NCBI GenBank assembly: GCA_937959285.1
Contig: CALGAR010000064.1
Span: 1 to 64,000, forward strand
DNA length: 64,000 bases
Source: an uncultured Bryobacterales bacterium
GTDB taxonomy: Bacteria > Acidobacteriota > Terriglobia > Bryobacterales > Bryobacteraceae
Direction of reading: 5' to 3'
The position numbers and the translations under genes are program-made. The notes under the pieces are model-generated. The model did no database searches. It was not told where the DNA came from and saw only the letters and a list, made by a program, of their open reading frames with translations. The first letter of the stretch is position 1; every line of letters starts with the position of its first letter. Positions 33,860-42,720 of this stretch are shown one piece after another.

Positions 33860-35494
33860 ATGAATTTCCGGTTGCCGGTCGTAGTACTCGCTGCGGCAAT
33901 CGCTACTCAAGCGGTTGCCGCCGATCCGCAAGTCTTCCGCTTCGGACGCTTCGAACACACATTTACATCGACTAAGGATTACGCGAACCCGCTCAAGGAA
34001 GAGGTCCTCGTCCGCTTTGAAGGCCCCAACGGCTTCAAAGATGAAGTTCTGGCCTTCTGGGACGGCGGCCGCCGCTGGAAGGTAAGGTTTTCACCTGAGC
34101 ATGTCGGCGAGTGGCGGTTCCACACCACCGCCTCCGACACATCGGATGCCGGACTCCATCAGCAGACCGGCCGGTTCCGTGTCGTTCCTTATAAGGGGAA
34201 GAACGCGCTGTACAAGAATGGACCGCCACGACTCTCGGCCAACCGGCGCTACTTCGTTCAGGACTATAACAGGCCATGGTTCTGGCTGGCCGACACTGCC
34301 TGGAATGGCGCACTTCTTTCAACGGCCGAGGAGTGGAAGCAATATCTGGCCAATCGGGCTGCCAGGAAATTCACGGCCGTGCAGTTTGTCATGACACAGT
34401 GGCGCGCGGGACGGGTGGATGAGAAGGGACAGGTAGCCTTCACCGGCGTCGAGGAGATTCGCATCAACCCCGCGTTCTTCGAACGGATGGATGAGCGGGT
34501 AAACGCGGTCAACGATGCCGGGCTGGTAGGCGTTCCAGTGATCCTGTGGGCGCTGACTTCAAAGGATCGCGAGAGCCCCGGAGAAGCGCTTCCGACCGAC
34601 CAGGCGATCTTGCTGGCAAAGTACATCGTCGCAAGGTATGGCGCTCATCACGTCATCTGGTTCCTGGGCGGCGACGGCAATTATGGCGGAGCCAATGCAG
34701 AAAAGTGGCGGACGATCGGGAGGGCCGTGTTTCCGAAAGGCAGATCGCACCGGCCTGTGACGCTTCATCCTCGCGGCATGCAGTCCCCCTGGGCGGGCTT
34801 GAAGGACGAGTACTGGCTGGATCTCTTCACGTATCAAAGCGGCCATGGCAGCGATGCCAATAAATGGCGATGGAATGCAACGCAAGGCGGAGCAGCCGAT
34901 TGGAAGATGGAACCGGCCCGTCCGGTCATTGACGCCGAGCCCAACTACGAGGGCCACCTCAGCTATCAGGATCAACGAACGATTGATGCCTACGCAGTCC
35001 GCCGCGCCGCGTATTACAGCCTGCTGGGTGCGCCAGTCGCGGGCGTCAGCTATGGGGCTCATGGCATCTGGCCATGGATGCGCAAGCGGGAGGTGCCTCT
35101 CGATCATCCCCGAAGCGGAGTTGCGGATCCATGGACTGAATGCCTGAATTACCCGGGCGGCCGCCAGATGACCATTCTCCGCGAGGTGTTTGAAGGCCTC
35201 AGATGGTGGACGCTGCGGCCGGACCGGAGCTTGATAGCGAAAGAACCCGAAGACGACGGATTCCGGTCCTATCCAATGGCGGCCAAGGCGGAAGATGGAT
35301 CGTTTGCCCTCGTGTACCTGCCCGCGAACCCCGCGATTGCGTTGAACCTGAGCGTCTTCAAGAAAGACGCGAAAGGCATCTGGATTGATCCGCGCACAGG
35401 AGCCCGGCGTCCGGCCGGCAAGCTGAAAGCAACGAACTATCTCGAAGTGAAGAGTCCTGGCGAAGGAGACTGGCTGCTGCTTCTGCGCCGCTGA
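33860..35494 (+). CDS. Secreted DUF5060/DUF4038 glycoside hydrolase (GH140-like)
   Basis: A 544-residue protein with a signal peptide (MNFRLPVVVLAAAIATQAVA). The N-terminal DUF5060-type beta domain covers about 22-115 (FTSTKDYANPLKEEVLVRF). A DUF4038-type (alpha/beta)8 catalytic domain covers about 120-440 and a small C-terminal beta domain ends the protein. Likely catalytic acids by comparison with the apiosidase family GH140 are the Asp in VIWFLGGDGNYGG and the Glu in VIDAEPNYEG. Such enzymes cleave apiose or related sugars from plant pectin; the actual sugar is not provable here. It is translationally coupled to the ThuA gene. Confidence 0.87.
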   Translation: MNFRLPVVVLAAAIATQAVAADPQVFRFGRFEHTFTSTKDYANPLKEEVLVRFEGPNGFKDEVLAFWDGGRRWKVRFSPEHVGEWRFHTTASDTSDAGLHQQTGRFRVVPYKGKNALYKNGPPRLSANRRYFVQDYNRPWFWLADTAWNGALLSTAEEWKQYLANRAARKFTAVQFVMTQWRAGRVDEKGQVAFTGVEEIRINPAFFERMDERVNAVNDAGLVGVPVILWALTSKDRESPGEALPTDQAILLAKYIVARYGAHHVIWFLGGDGNYGGANAEKWRTIGRAVFPKGRSHRPVTLHPRGMQSPWAGLKDEYWLDLFTYQSGHGSDANKWRWNATQGGAADWKMEPARPVIDAEPNYEGHLSYQDQRTIDAYAVRRAAYYSLLGAPVAGVSYGAHGIWPWMRKREVPLDHPRSGVADPWTECLNYPGGRQMTILREVFEGLRWWTLRPDRSLIAKEPEDDGFRSYPMAAKAEDGSFALVYLPANPAIALNLSVFKKDAKGIWIDPRTGARRPAGKLKATNYLEVKSPGEGDWLLLLRR

Positions 35495-35495
35495 A

Positions 35496-36551
35496 TCAGG
35501 ACACCTGGCCGAGAGCGACGAACTCCGAGGACATCCGCCGAAGCTGCCCGCAGGCGGCGTAGACATCCCGTCCTCTCGGCTTCCGGATGAAGCATGGCAT
35601 CGCCCGCCTTACGATCTGCTGAAAGGCATGAACGCGTTCTTCAGAAGGCGTTTCGAAGGGGATCCCGGGCCCCGGATTCAAAGCAATCAAGTTAACCTTG
35701 CACTTGAGGTTCGCGAGCAGCTTAACGACGCGGCGCGCGTCCGCATCCGAGTCGTTGACGTCTTTGAGCAGAACGTACTCGAAGGTGAGCCGCTCCCACG
35801 GACGCAACGGATAAGCGCGGCATGCCTCGATGAGGTCGCGCAAGTGCCACTTTCGGGTGATCGGCATCAGCTCGCGCCGCTGTTCTTCAGTCGAAGCATT
35901 CAGCGAAATCGCAAGCTTCGGCCGGACCTCGGCCTGCCCCAGCTCCACGATTTTCGGAATGATGCCGGACGTCGACAGGGTGATGCGCCGGGGAGACATT
36001 CCGAAGCCTTCGGGATCCACCAGAATCCGTGTTGCCTTCAGGACGTTTTGCAGATTCAGAAGAGGCTCGCCCATCCCCATCATCACGATGTTCATTCGGG
36101 AGCTGCGAGGATCCAGGCCGTGAACATCGGCGACGTAGAGGACTTGACCGACAATCTCACCGGCGGTCAGGTTGCGTTCGAGTCCCATCAGCGCCGTGAG
36201 GCAAAACTTGCAGTCGACCGGACAGCCGACCTGTGAAGAGATGCAGATTGTGTCGCGATTCTCTTCCGGCATCAAGACCGTCTCTACGGTCTTGCCATCC
36301 TTGAGGCGCAGCAGGTATCGCCTGGTCCCGTCTGTCGACTCGAATTGGTTCACAGGCTCGGGCCACCCGGTGCCGCATTCCTCCTGCAACCGCTTTCGAA
36401 GGGGAATTGGAAGGTTGGAAGCGAAGCTAAGATCGCGAAGACGCTCCCGATAGAGGGCCTGGTAAACTTGCCGGGCTCGAAACGCGGGCTCGGCGGCGCC
36501 GAGGACCTCGCGAATCTCGGGAACTTCCATCCCCAGCAAATACCGTACCAT
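35496..36551 (-). CDS. rlmN: Dual-specificity rRNA/tRNA adenine-C2 methyltransferase RlmN
   Basis: A 351-residue radical-SAM enzyme that methylates C2 of A2503 in 23S rRNA and A37 in some tRNAs. The [4Fe-4S]-binding CX3CX2C motif is in GCPVDCKFCLTALMG. MGMGEPLLN, ITLSTSGIIPKI, LAISLNASTEEQR and NPGPGIPFETPSEE are diagnostic, and the C-terminal catalytic Cys lies in DVYAACGQL. Length is normal. It is convergent with the glycosidase gene, one base apart. Confidence 0.96.
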   Translation of the reverse strand: MVRYLLGMEVPEIREVLGAAEPAFRARQVYQALYRERLRDLSFASNLPIPLRKRLQEECGTGWPEPVNQFESTDGTRRYLLRLKDGKTVETVLMPEENRDTICISSQVGCPVDCKFCLTALMGLERNLTAGEIVGQVLYVADVHGLDPRSSRMNIVMMGMGEPLLNLQNVLKATRILVDPEGFGMSPRRITLSTSGIIPKIVELGQAEVRPKLAISLNASTEEQRRELMPITRKWHLRDLIEACRAYPLRPWERLTFEYVLLKDVNDSDADARRVVKLLANLKCKVNLIALNPGPGIPFETPSEERVHAFQQIVRRAMPCFIRKPRGRDVYAACGQLRRMSSEFVALGQVS

Positions 36552-36554
36552 TCT

Positions 36555-36610
36555 TTCCAGTGTAACAGGCCGCCTTGAGCGGCCTCCAGACGAGTCGGGG
36601 TAAACTGGAA
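36555..36610. repeat. Nested inverted repeats upstream of rlmN
   Basis: TTCCAGT (36555-36561) pairs with ACTGGAA (36604-36610), and within it AGGCCGC pairs with GCGGCCT (36567-36585). It lies in the 5' leader of rlmN on the minus strand. Otherwise the stretch 36552-36770 shows nothing convincing. Confidence 0.4.
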
Positions 36611-36770
36611 GGAGGCGTTTGAGCCATTTCGCTCCCCTTTCCCGCCGCGCTTAGTGGGAAGCTCAAACTGCAGCCGGTCTGCGCCGGTGCTTGCTTTCGC
36701 ATTGCTTCCGTAGAAAAAGTGCAGTGAACCGCGCTATGAGGACATTGGCTCAAGTCGCAAGAGGTGCATT

Positions 36771-38054
36771 ATGGTTCCAGCCGCTACAACCCGGGATGTT
36801 GAGCTAACGACGCTCGAGAACGGCGTTCGTGTGATCAGTGAGACGATGCCGCACGTTCGCTCCGTCTCAGTCGGCGTCTGGATTGGCACAGGCGCCCGCC
36901 ATGAGACAGAGAAAGTAAACGGCATCTGTCACTTCCTGGAACACATGGTCTTCAAGGGAACGAAGACCCGTTCGGCAGAGGAAATCGCGCGTGTCATCGA
37001 CGCCATCGGAGGCCACATGGACGCCTTCACGGCGAAGGAACTGGTCAGCTATAGCGTGAAGGTGCTCGATGAGCATCTGCCGCTTGCGATAGACATCCTG
37101 TCTGATATCGTTCTCAACCCGATGTTGCGGGAGGAGGACATCGAGAAGGAAAAGGGCGTCATCCTCGAAGAGCTGAAGATGGAGATCGACAACCCGGAGT
37201 ACCTGGTGCATGAGATCTTCTCCAGCAACTTCTGGAAGGGCCATCCCATCGGCAAACCCATCCTCGGCACACGGCGCACGATCAAGAGCTTCAGGCAGGA
37301 TGTCATCGGCGATTACCATCAGCGCTACTATGTCCCGGGCAACATCACTGTGACGGCGGCCGGAAATCTGAGCCATCAGAAGCTTGTGGAGCTGGCGCGG
37401 GAGAGGTTCGGCGGGCTGAAGGTCCGGGAAGTGCCAGCCCTCGGTCCGGCGCCAAAAACGCATGCGGCCATCGAGCTCCGCAACAAGAGATCGCTCCATC
37501 AGGTTCATGTCTGTTTGGGCGCTCCCTCGTACCCGCTGCCGCACGAGCAGCGCTTTGCCTGCTACATCCTGAACACGATCCTCGGCGGGGGAATGAGTTC
37601 GAGGCTGTTCCAGAACATTCGCGAGAAACAAGGCCTTGCTTATGCAGTTTTCTCTGAACTCAGCCTCTACCGTGACACGGGGTGCCTGGCCGTGTACGCC
37701 GGTACGTCGCTGGAGACGACAAATCGCGTCATCGCCTGTGTTCTGGACGAATTCAAGCAGCTCAAGCAGGATCCAATCAGCGAAGAGGAGCTACGCCGGG
37801 CTAAGGAACACCTCAAGGGCTCGCTGATGCTGAGCCTGGAGTCGACCACCAGCCGCATGGGCAACCTGGCACGGCAAGCCCTCTATTTCGGGCGCTTCTT
37901 CAGTCTGGATCAAATGGCCGAGAGCATCGAGCAGGTAACGGCAGAACAGGTGCAGCGCATCGCGCAAGAGTTCTTCCAGCCGGACCGGATCGCGCTCACA
38001 GTTCTCGGGCGTCTGGATGAGTTTCAGTTTTCCCCTGACAGCCTGGTGTGCTGA
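36771..38054 (+). CDS. M16 family zinc peptidase (processing-peptidase-like)
   Basis: A 427-residue single-chain M16 peptidase, about half the length of pitrilysin and close to bacterial mpp-like proteins. The inverted zinc motif HXXEH is His54-Glu57-His58 (ICHFLEHMVFKGT), and the third ligand is probably a Glu in VILEELKMEIDNP. The C-terminal half has the R/Y-type block LGGGMSSRLFQNIREKQGLAY. There is no signal peptide, so it is cytosolic or of unclear location. GAGGTG precedes the ATG. Substrate unknown. Confidence 0.94.
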   Translation: MVPAATTRDVELTTLENGVRVISETMPHVRSVSVGVWIGTGARHETEKVNGICHFLEHMVFKGTKTRSAEEIARVIDAIGGHMDAFTAKELVSYSVKVLDEHLPLAIDILSDIVLNPMLREEDIEKEKGVILEELKMEIDNPEYLVHEIFSSNFWKGHPIGKPILGTRRTIKSFRQDVIGDYHQRYYVPGNITVTAAGNLSHQKLVELARERFGGLKVREVPALGPAPKTHAAIELRNKRSLHQVHVCLGAPSYPLPHEQRFACYILNTILGGGMSSRLFQNIREKQGLAYAVFSELSLYRDTGCLAVYAGTSLETTNRVIACVLDEFKQLKQDPISEEELRRAKEHLKGSLMLSLESTTSRMGNLARQALYFGRFFSLDQMAESIEQVTAEQVQRIAQEFFQPDRIALTVLGRLDEFQFSPDSLVC

Positions 38055-38103
38055 GCGATTACAGAGATCCGCTATACCCGCGTAGTAAACTGAAGTTACC
38101 TAC

Positions 38104-38982
38104 ATGAAACGGCAGCAGCGGATTCGTTTTGATTCCGCGTTTTGTCTACGTTCGTCAGCCGCGCACGCTGCGGTCCTCCTGGTGCTGTTGTCAGCAAGCC
38201 TTCTCGCGGCCAACTTCGCTGCGCTGAAGCCGCAGGGCTACGTGAGCGATTTCGCGGGAGTCGTGGACCGGGAGAGCCGGCAGCGGCTCGAGCAATATGC
38301 GGCGGAGTTGAAGAGGGCTACCGGCGCTGAGCTCGCAATCGTCACACTCCCGACTCTTGCAGGCGAACCCATCGAGGACGTAGCGAATACAATCTTCCGG
38401 AAGTGGGGAGTCGGCAGCAAGGGCGCCGGCATCAACGACCCGAACCGTGATCAGGGAATCATGCTGCTGCTTGCGATCGGGGATCGCCGCAGCCGCCTTG
38501 AAGTCGGCTACGGTCTCGAGCCGATCATTCCCGATGGCTTCGCCGGCAGCCTGCTCCGCCAAATGAGGCCGGCTCTGCGTCAGGAGCGCTACGGAGAGGC
38601 CCTGCTCGCCGCCGCGGAGACCATTGGCTCTCGCATTGCCCAGGCCAAGGGCGTGGAGTTAAAGTTTTCCAGCCGGCCGCAGCAGGCGCGCCGCAGGCCA
38701 AAGAGCGATTCCATCCCTATCCCCATCGTGCTCGGCGGCATGGGACTGCTGTTCTGGCTGATCAGTCTTGGGGGAGGAGGCAGAGGTAGAGGCAGAGGCA
38801 GACGCTACTACCGCAGCGCCGATCACCTTCCGGCAATGATACTTGGCAGTATGCTCGGCCGCTCCGCGCACCCGCGTCATCATAGCTACGGCGGCGGCTT
38901 TGGCGGATACGACTCCGGGGACAGCTTCGGCGGTTTCGGAGGAGGCTCTTCCGGCGGGGGTGGCGCTTCCAGCAGTTGGTGA
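38104..38982 (+). CDS. TPM-domain membrane protein with Gly/Ser-rich tail
   Basis: A 292-residue protein with a signal peptide or N-terminal TM (AAHAAVLLVLLSASLLAANF). A TPM domain at about 40-180 has YVSDFAGVVDRESRQRLEQYA, AIVTLPTLAGEPIEDVAN and RRSRLEVGYGLEPIIPDGFAG. A second TM is at about 205-222, then an Arg/Gly-rich stretch and a glycine-rich C-terminus ending GGGGASSSW. TPM proteins of this layout are usually encoded next to LemA, as here. Function is poorly known; roles in envelope stress or photosystem repair have been proposed for relatives. Confidence 0.9.
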   Translation: MKRQQRIRFDSAFCLRSSAAHAAVLLVLLSASLLAANFAALKPQGYVSDFAGVVDRESRQRLEQYAAELKRATGAELAIVTLPTLAGEPIEDVANTIFRKWGVGSKGAGINDPNRDQGIMLLLAIGDRRSRLEVGYGLEPIIPDGFAGSLLRQMRPALRQERYGEALLAAAETIGSRIAQAKGVELKFSSRPQQARRRPKSDSIPIPIVLGGMGLLFWLISLGGGGRGRGRGRRYYRSADHLPAMILGSMLGRSAHPRHHSYGGGFGGYDSGDSFGGFGGGSSGGGGASSSW

Positions 38983-38987
38983 GTCTT

Positions 38988-39698
38988 ATGGAACGTGTAC
39001 TAAATCAGCTCGTGGAGCGCTTGCAGAAGGCGTACGGAGACAGGTTGGTGTCGGTGGTCCTTTATGGCTCTGCCGCCGTCGGCGATCACCATGGCCGGTA
39101 CTCCGATATCAACATCCTTTGCGTGCTCCAGCAGTTGACGCCGCGCGAACTGGGTGAATCAGAATCGATCTTTCATTGGTGGCGGGAACTCGGCAATCCT
39201 GCCCCTCTGCTGATGAGCACCGATGAGGTAGCTTCATCGACCGACTGTTTCCCCATCGAGTTCCATGACATCCAGGAGCGGCACCGGATTCTTTACGGGA
39301 AGGATGTGGTCGCGGATCTCAAGATCGACGACGTTTTCTACCGCGCTCAGGTAGAGCATGAGCTGCGCGCAAAGCTGCTGCGGCTGCGCCAGAAGGCAGC
39401 GGGCGTGCTGTCCGACAAGACCCTGCTTCTGCAGCTTCTGACCGATTCCCTCTCCACCTTCTGCGTTCTTGCCCGTCACGCACTTCGCCTTCATGGCGTT
39501 CCGGCACTCTGGCAAAAACGCGAGATTATCCAGCAAGCGCAGGAACAATTTCAAATCGATCCGCGTCCTTTCGAAACGCTGCTGGATCTGCGGGAGGAAA
39601 AGATTAAACCCAAAGGGCTTAATCCGGTAACCCTTCTCGAGAACTATATGAAGGAGATTCAGGTAGTGGTCGATGCCGTCGACCGCCTGGAGAGATAG
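38988..39698 (+). CDS. Nucleotidyltransferase-fold protein with helical C-terminal domain
   Basis: A 236-residue protein. The N-terminal Pol-beta-type nucleotidyltransferase block reads VVLYGSAAVGDHHGRYSDINIL. The GS motif is present, but the metal motif DxD reads DIN, so one carboxylate is replaced. The C-terminal half is all-helical and HEPN-like (VEHELRAKLLRLRQKAAGVL). It starts 5 bases after the TPM gene and ends 6 bases before lemA, forming a three-gene operon. An antitoxin-like or aminoglycoside-transferase-like role is possible; no partner toxin is apparent. Confidence 0.78.
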   Translation: MERVLNQLVERLQKAYGDRLVSVVLYGSAAVGDHHGRYSDINILCVLQQLTPRELGESESIFHWWRELGNPAPLLMSTDEVASSTDCFPIEFHDIQERHRILYGKDVVADLKIDDVFYRAQVEHELRAKLLRLRQKAAGVLSDKTLLLQLLTDSLSTFCVLARHALRLHGVPALWQKREIIQQAQEQFQIDPRPFETLLDLREEKIKPKGLNPVTLLENYMKEIQVVVDAVDRLER

Positions 39699-39704
39699 AC
39701 GACA

Positions 39705-40271
39705 ATGAAGACTTTCTTGATCGTAGCTGGCGCCGTAGTCCTTGTAGCGCTGCTCTTTGCAGGACAACTGATGGGCATTCGCAACGAGCTCGTTACGCAG
39801 CGCGAAGCGATTGCCGCCTCGTGGTCGCAAGTGGACGTCGCGCTGCAGCGGCGAGCCGACCTCATTCCGAACCTGGTCGAAACAGTGAAGGGATTTGCCA
39901 GCCAGGAGAAGGAGGTTCTTGGCGCCGTCGCGGAAGCTCGCGCGGGTCTGCTCAACGCCAGGTCGCCGCAAGAGAAGATTCAGGCCAACCAGCGGCTCGA
40001 CAGCGCTTTGGGCAGGCTGCTGATGGTGGTGGAGAACTATCCGGTCCTGAAGTCGAACGAAAATTTCTTGCGGCTTCAGGATGAGCTGGCGGGCACGGAA
40101 AACCGAATCGCCGTGGAACGGCGCAAGTACAATGAGACGGTGCAGAAGTACAACACCAGTATTGAGCTGTTCCCGAACAACATTGCCGCTTCGCTTTTCG
40201 GCTTCCAAAGAAGCGATACCTACTTCAACACTGCTCCCGAGTCGCGGACAGCACCGGCGGTAAAGTTCTAA
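39705..40271 (+). CDS. lemA: LemA family protein
   Basis: A 188-residue protein with one N-terminal TM (FLIVAGAVVLVALLFAGQ) and a long helical bundle: LVTQREAIAASWSQVDVALQR, RADLIPNLVETVKGFASQEK, then RRKYNETVQKYNTSIELFP, the family signature. The N-terminus is anchored in the membrane with most of the protein on one side. It is the last gene of the TPM/nucleotidyltransferase/LemA operon. Biochemical function unknown. Confidence 0.95.
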   Translation: MKTFLIVAGAVVLVALLFAGQLMGIRNELVTQREAIAASWSQVDVALQRRADLIPNLVETVKGFASQEKEVLGAVAEARAGLLNARSPQEKIQANQRLDSALGRLLMVVENYPVLKSNENFLRLQDELAGTENRIAVERRKYNETVQKYNTSIELFPNNIAASLFGFQRSDTYFNTAPESRTAPAVKF

Positions 40272-40348
40272 CGGCCTCCCGCAAAAGGGTAGACTGGTTA
40301 TCCGGCGCTTCGATCCGCGCCGCTTCTGAATTCCGGGAGGTGTGAATC

Positions 40349-41794
40349 TTGTCTGTCGAAACGTTCCGCAACTACATCAACGGCGAGTGGGTTGGAGGTA
40401 AGACGTTTGAGAACAGGAATCCGGCCAATACGGACGAGCTCGTAGGTCTCTTTGTAAAGGGGACCGCATCGGACGTTGAAGCAGCCGCTCAATCCGCCGA
40501 GTGCGCCCTGGGAGCCTGGTCTTCGATGCCCGCCCCCGCCCGGGGAGCACTTCTGTTCAAGGTGGCGGATATTCTCGAACGCAAGTTCGACCAGATTTCC
40601 GCTGAAATGACCCGGGAGGAAGGCAAGACCCTGCCGGAAGCCAAGGGCGAGGTGCGGAGAAGCATCAACATCTTCCGGTACTTCGCGGGCGAAGGCTCGC
40701 GCCTGAACGGCCTTCTGGTTCCATCAGAGCGCGACCGGGTGCATATGTTTGCGATCCGCAAACCCATCGGGGTTGTCGGACTGATTACGCCGTGGAACTT
40801 CCCGAGCGCCATCCCGGCGTGGAAGCTCGCGCCCGCGTTGATCTGTGGCAACACCGTCGTGCTGAAACCCGCCTCGTCGGCGCCGCTGAGCGCCTGGCGA
40901 CTGGTGGAGGCGTGCCACGAAGCAGGCATCCCGAAAGGCGTGGTGAATTATGTCGCCGGTTCCGGCGGCGCCCTCGGCGATGCCCTCGTCAACGCTGCGC
41001 CGGTAAAGGCAATCTCTTTCACCGGCTCTTGCTCGGTCGGACAACATCTCCACGCGCAGGCAGCGAAGCGTCAGCTCCGGGTGCAGTTGGAGATGGGCGG
41101 GAAGAACCCCACGATTGTGCTGGCCGACGCTGATTTTGGCGCTGCTGTCGAAAACACCGTCAATGCCGCCTTCTTTTCGACCGGACAGAAGTGCACTGCC
41201 ACGAGCCGGGTCATTGTCGAGGAATCGATTTACGACAAGTTTCTCGAGGCGCTGGTAGAGCGCACAAAGAAGCTTCGTGTCGGAGATGGCATGCAGCCGG
41301 GCGTCGACATCGGCCCCGTGGTGGACCAGGGACAGCTCGATACCATACTCCAATACATTGAGATTGGCAGGAAGGAGGCAGGCGAGCCGCTGACAGGCGG
41401 CAGACGCTTGTCAGGCGACGGCTTCGATCGCGGCTACTTCGTGGAGCCCACGATCTTCGCCGACGTCACCGAGAACATGACGATTGCGCGGGAGGAGATT
41501 TTCGGGCCCGTTCTCGCCGTCATGCGCGCGAAGAACTTCGAAGATGCGATGCGCATCGCCAACAACATCCCGTTCGGCCTGTCCGCATCTCTTCAGACAA
41601 CCAACATCTCCCGGGTCTTCGAGTATATCTACCGAATGGAGGCAGGACTGTTGACCGTGAATCTGCCGAGCGCCGGTGTTGAATACCAACTGCCGTTCGG
41701 CGGCACGAAGGACTCCAGTTTCGGGCCGAAGGAGCAGGGTCCTGCCGCGCTGGATTTTTACAGCGACTACAAGACGGTCTACCTGAAGTATTAA
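40349..41794 (+). CDS. Aldehyde dehydrogenase, probably alpha-ketoglutarate semialdehyde dehydrogenase
   Basis: A 481-residue NAD(P)-dependent aldehyde dehydrogenase with LITPWNFPSAIPAWKLAPAL, the catalytic Glu in LEMGGKNP, the catalytic Cys in FSTGQKCTATSR, and the end LPFGGTKDSSFGPKEQG. The sequence style resembles alpha-ketoglutarate semialdehyde dehydrogenases, which make 2-oxoglutarate at the end of oxidative pentose and hexarate pathways. The neighbour (FAH-family enzyme) and KdgD at 12331 support this. The start is a TTG at 40349 with GGGAGGTG upstream. A terminator-like hairpin separates it from the next gene. Confidence 0.9.
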   Translation: MSVETFRNYINGEWVGGKTFENRNPANTDELVGLFVKGTASDVEAAAQSAECALGAWSSMPAPARGALLFKVADILERKFDQISAEMTREEGKTLPEAKGEVRRSINIFRYFAGEGSRLNGLLVPSERDRVHMFAIRKPIGVVGLITPWNFPSAIPAWKLAPALICGNTVVLKPASSAPLSAWRLVEACHEAGIPKGVVNYVAGSGGALGDALVNAAPVKAISFTGSCSVGQHLHAQAAKRQLRVQLEMGGKNPTIVLADADFGAAVENTVNAAFFSTGQKCTATSRVIVEESIYDKFLEALVERTKKLRVGDGMQPGVDIGPVVDQGQLDTILQYIEIGRKEAGEPLTGGRRLSGDGFDRGYFVEPTIFADVTENMTIAREEIFGPVLAVMRAKNFEDAMRIANNIPFGLSASLQTTNISRVFEYIYRMEAGLLTVNLPSAGVEYQLPFGGTKDSSFGPKEQGPAALDFYSDYKTVYLKY

Positions 41795-41812
41795 GGCCGC
41801 CATCGGCCGGTT

Positions 41813-41847
41813 CGCCGCCCGCTGAGGGCGGCGAGGTGTCTTTTTTT
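41813..41847 (+). terminator. Terminator or attenuator between the aldehyde dehydrogenase and FAH genes
   Basis: CGCCGCCC and GGGCGGCG form an 8-bp stem around GCTGA. After AGGTGTC a T7 run follows (41841-41847). The ribosome binding site of the next gene (GGAGAAGG) begins one base later. Confidence 0.75.
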
Positions 41848-41861
41848 GGAGAAGGCGTTTC

Positions 41862-42704
41862 ATGCGACTTGGACAAATTCGTTGGAATAACCGCGTTACG
41901 GCGGCCATCTTCGAAGATGGCTTTGCCCGGTTGATCCCCGACCACACGGTTATCGACCTGATTCAACGCTCGGAAATCGAAGGCGAGTCCCTCGCAACTC
42001 TGGCCAGAACGCACGCCAGCAGCTACCGTGAGCAGGCCGTTCCCACGATTCCGATTCAGCCTCGTGAAGTCTGGGCTTGCGGCTGCACCTACGAGCAAAG
42101 CGCACAGTTCCGCGATGCCGAGCACGGAACCCGGGAGGGCTTCTACCGCTACGTCTACGAGCGGGAACGCCCGGAGATTTTCTTTAAGGGAACCGGGCGG
42201 GTATGCGTCGGTCCCGATAAGCCGATCGGCATCCGGTCGGACTCCCGCTTCACGGCGCCAGAGCCGGAACTGGCGCTCATTTTGGGAGCTAAAGGCCGCA
42301 TTCTTGGCTACACGCTCGCCAACGACGTTTCGGCCTGGGACATCGAACGGGAAAACCCGCTCTACCTTCCGCAGTCAAAAACCTTCACAGGATGCTGCTC
42401 CCTCGGACCAGTCATCGTGACCGAGGACGAACTGCCGGATCCGAAGAATCTGCACATGACGTGCACGATCAGCCGGAGCGGAGAGACGATCTTCTCCGGT
42501 GAGGTTTCCACCTCCAAGATCTGCCGCTCGCTTGAGTCCATCATCGACTACCTGCTCCGGTCGAACAACGTGCCATCCGGATCTGTCCTGCTCACGGGAA
42601 CCGGGATCATTGTGACGGAGGATTCGGCCCTGCAGCCGGGCGATGTCATCCGAATCAGCATTCCGGAAATCGGAGAATTGGCCAACACCGCCGAGCTTGT
42701 CTAG
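41862..42704 (+). CDS. FAH-family enzyme, possibly 2-keto-3-deoxy-pentonate dehydratase
   Basis: A 280-residue member of the fumarylacetoacetate hydrolase superfamily. Metal-binding acids are in TAPEPELALIL and NDVSAWDIERENP; VWACGCTYEQS, PEIFFKGTGRVC and LLTGTGIIVTEDSALQPGDVI are also present. The layout resembles 2-keto-3-deoxy-D-arabinonate dehydratase more than fumarylacetoacetase. That enzyme gives alpha-ketoglutarate semialdehyde, the substrate of the dehydrogenase directly upstream. Family certain; reaction inferred from context. Confidence 0.85.
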   Translation: MRLGQIRWNNRVTAAIFEDGFARLIPDHTVIDLIQRSEIEGESLATLARTHASSYREQAVPTIPIQPREVWACGCTYEQSAQFRDAEHGTREGFYRYVYERERPEIFFKGTGRVCVGPDKPIGIRSDSRFTAPEPELALILGAKGRILGYTLANDVSAWDIERENPLYLPQSKTFTGCCSLGPVIVTEDELPDPKNLHMTCTISRSGETIFSGEVSTSKICRSLESIIDYLLRSNNVPSGSVLLTGTGIIVTEDSALQPGDVIRISIPEIGELANTAELV

Positions 42705-42720
42705 CAGGGGCCAGCAAGTC

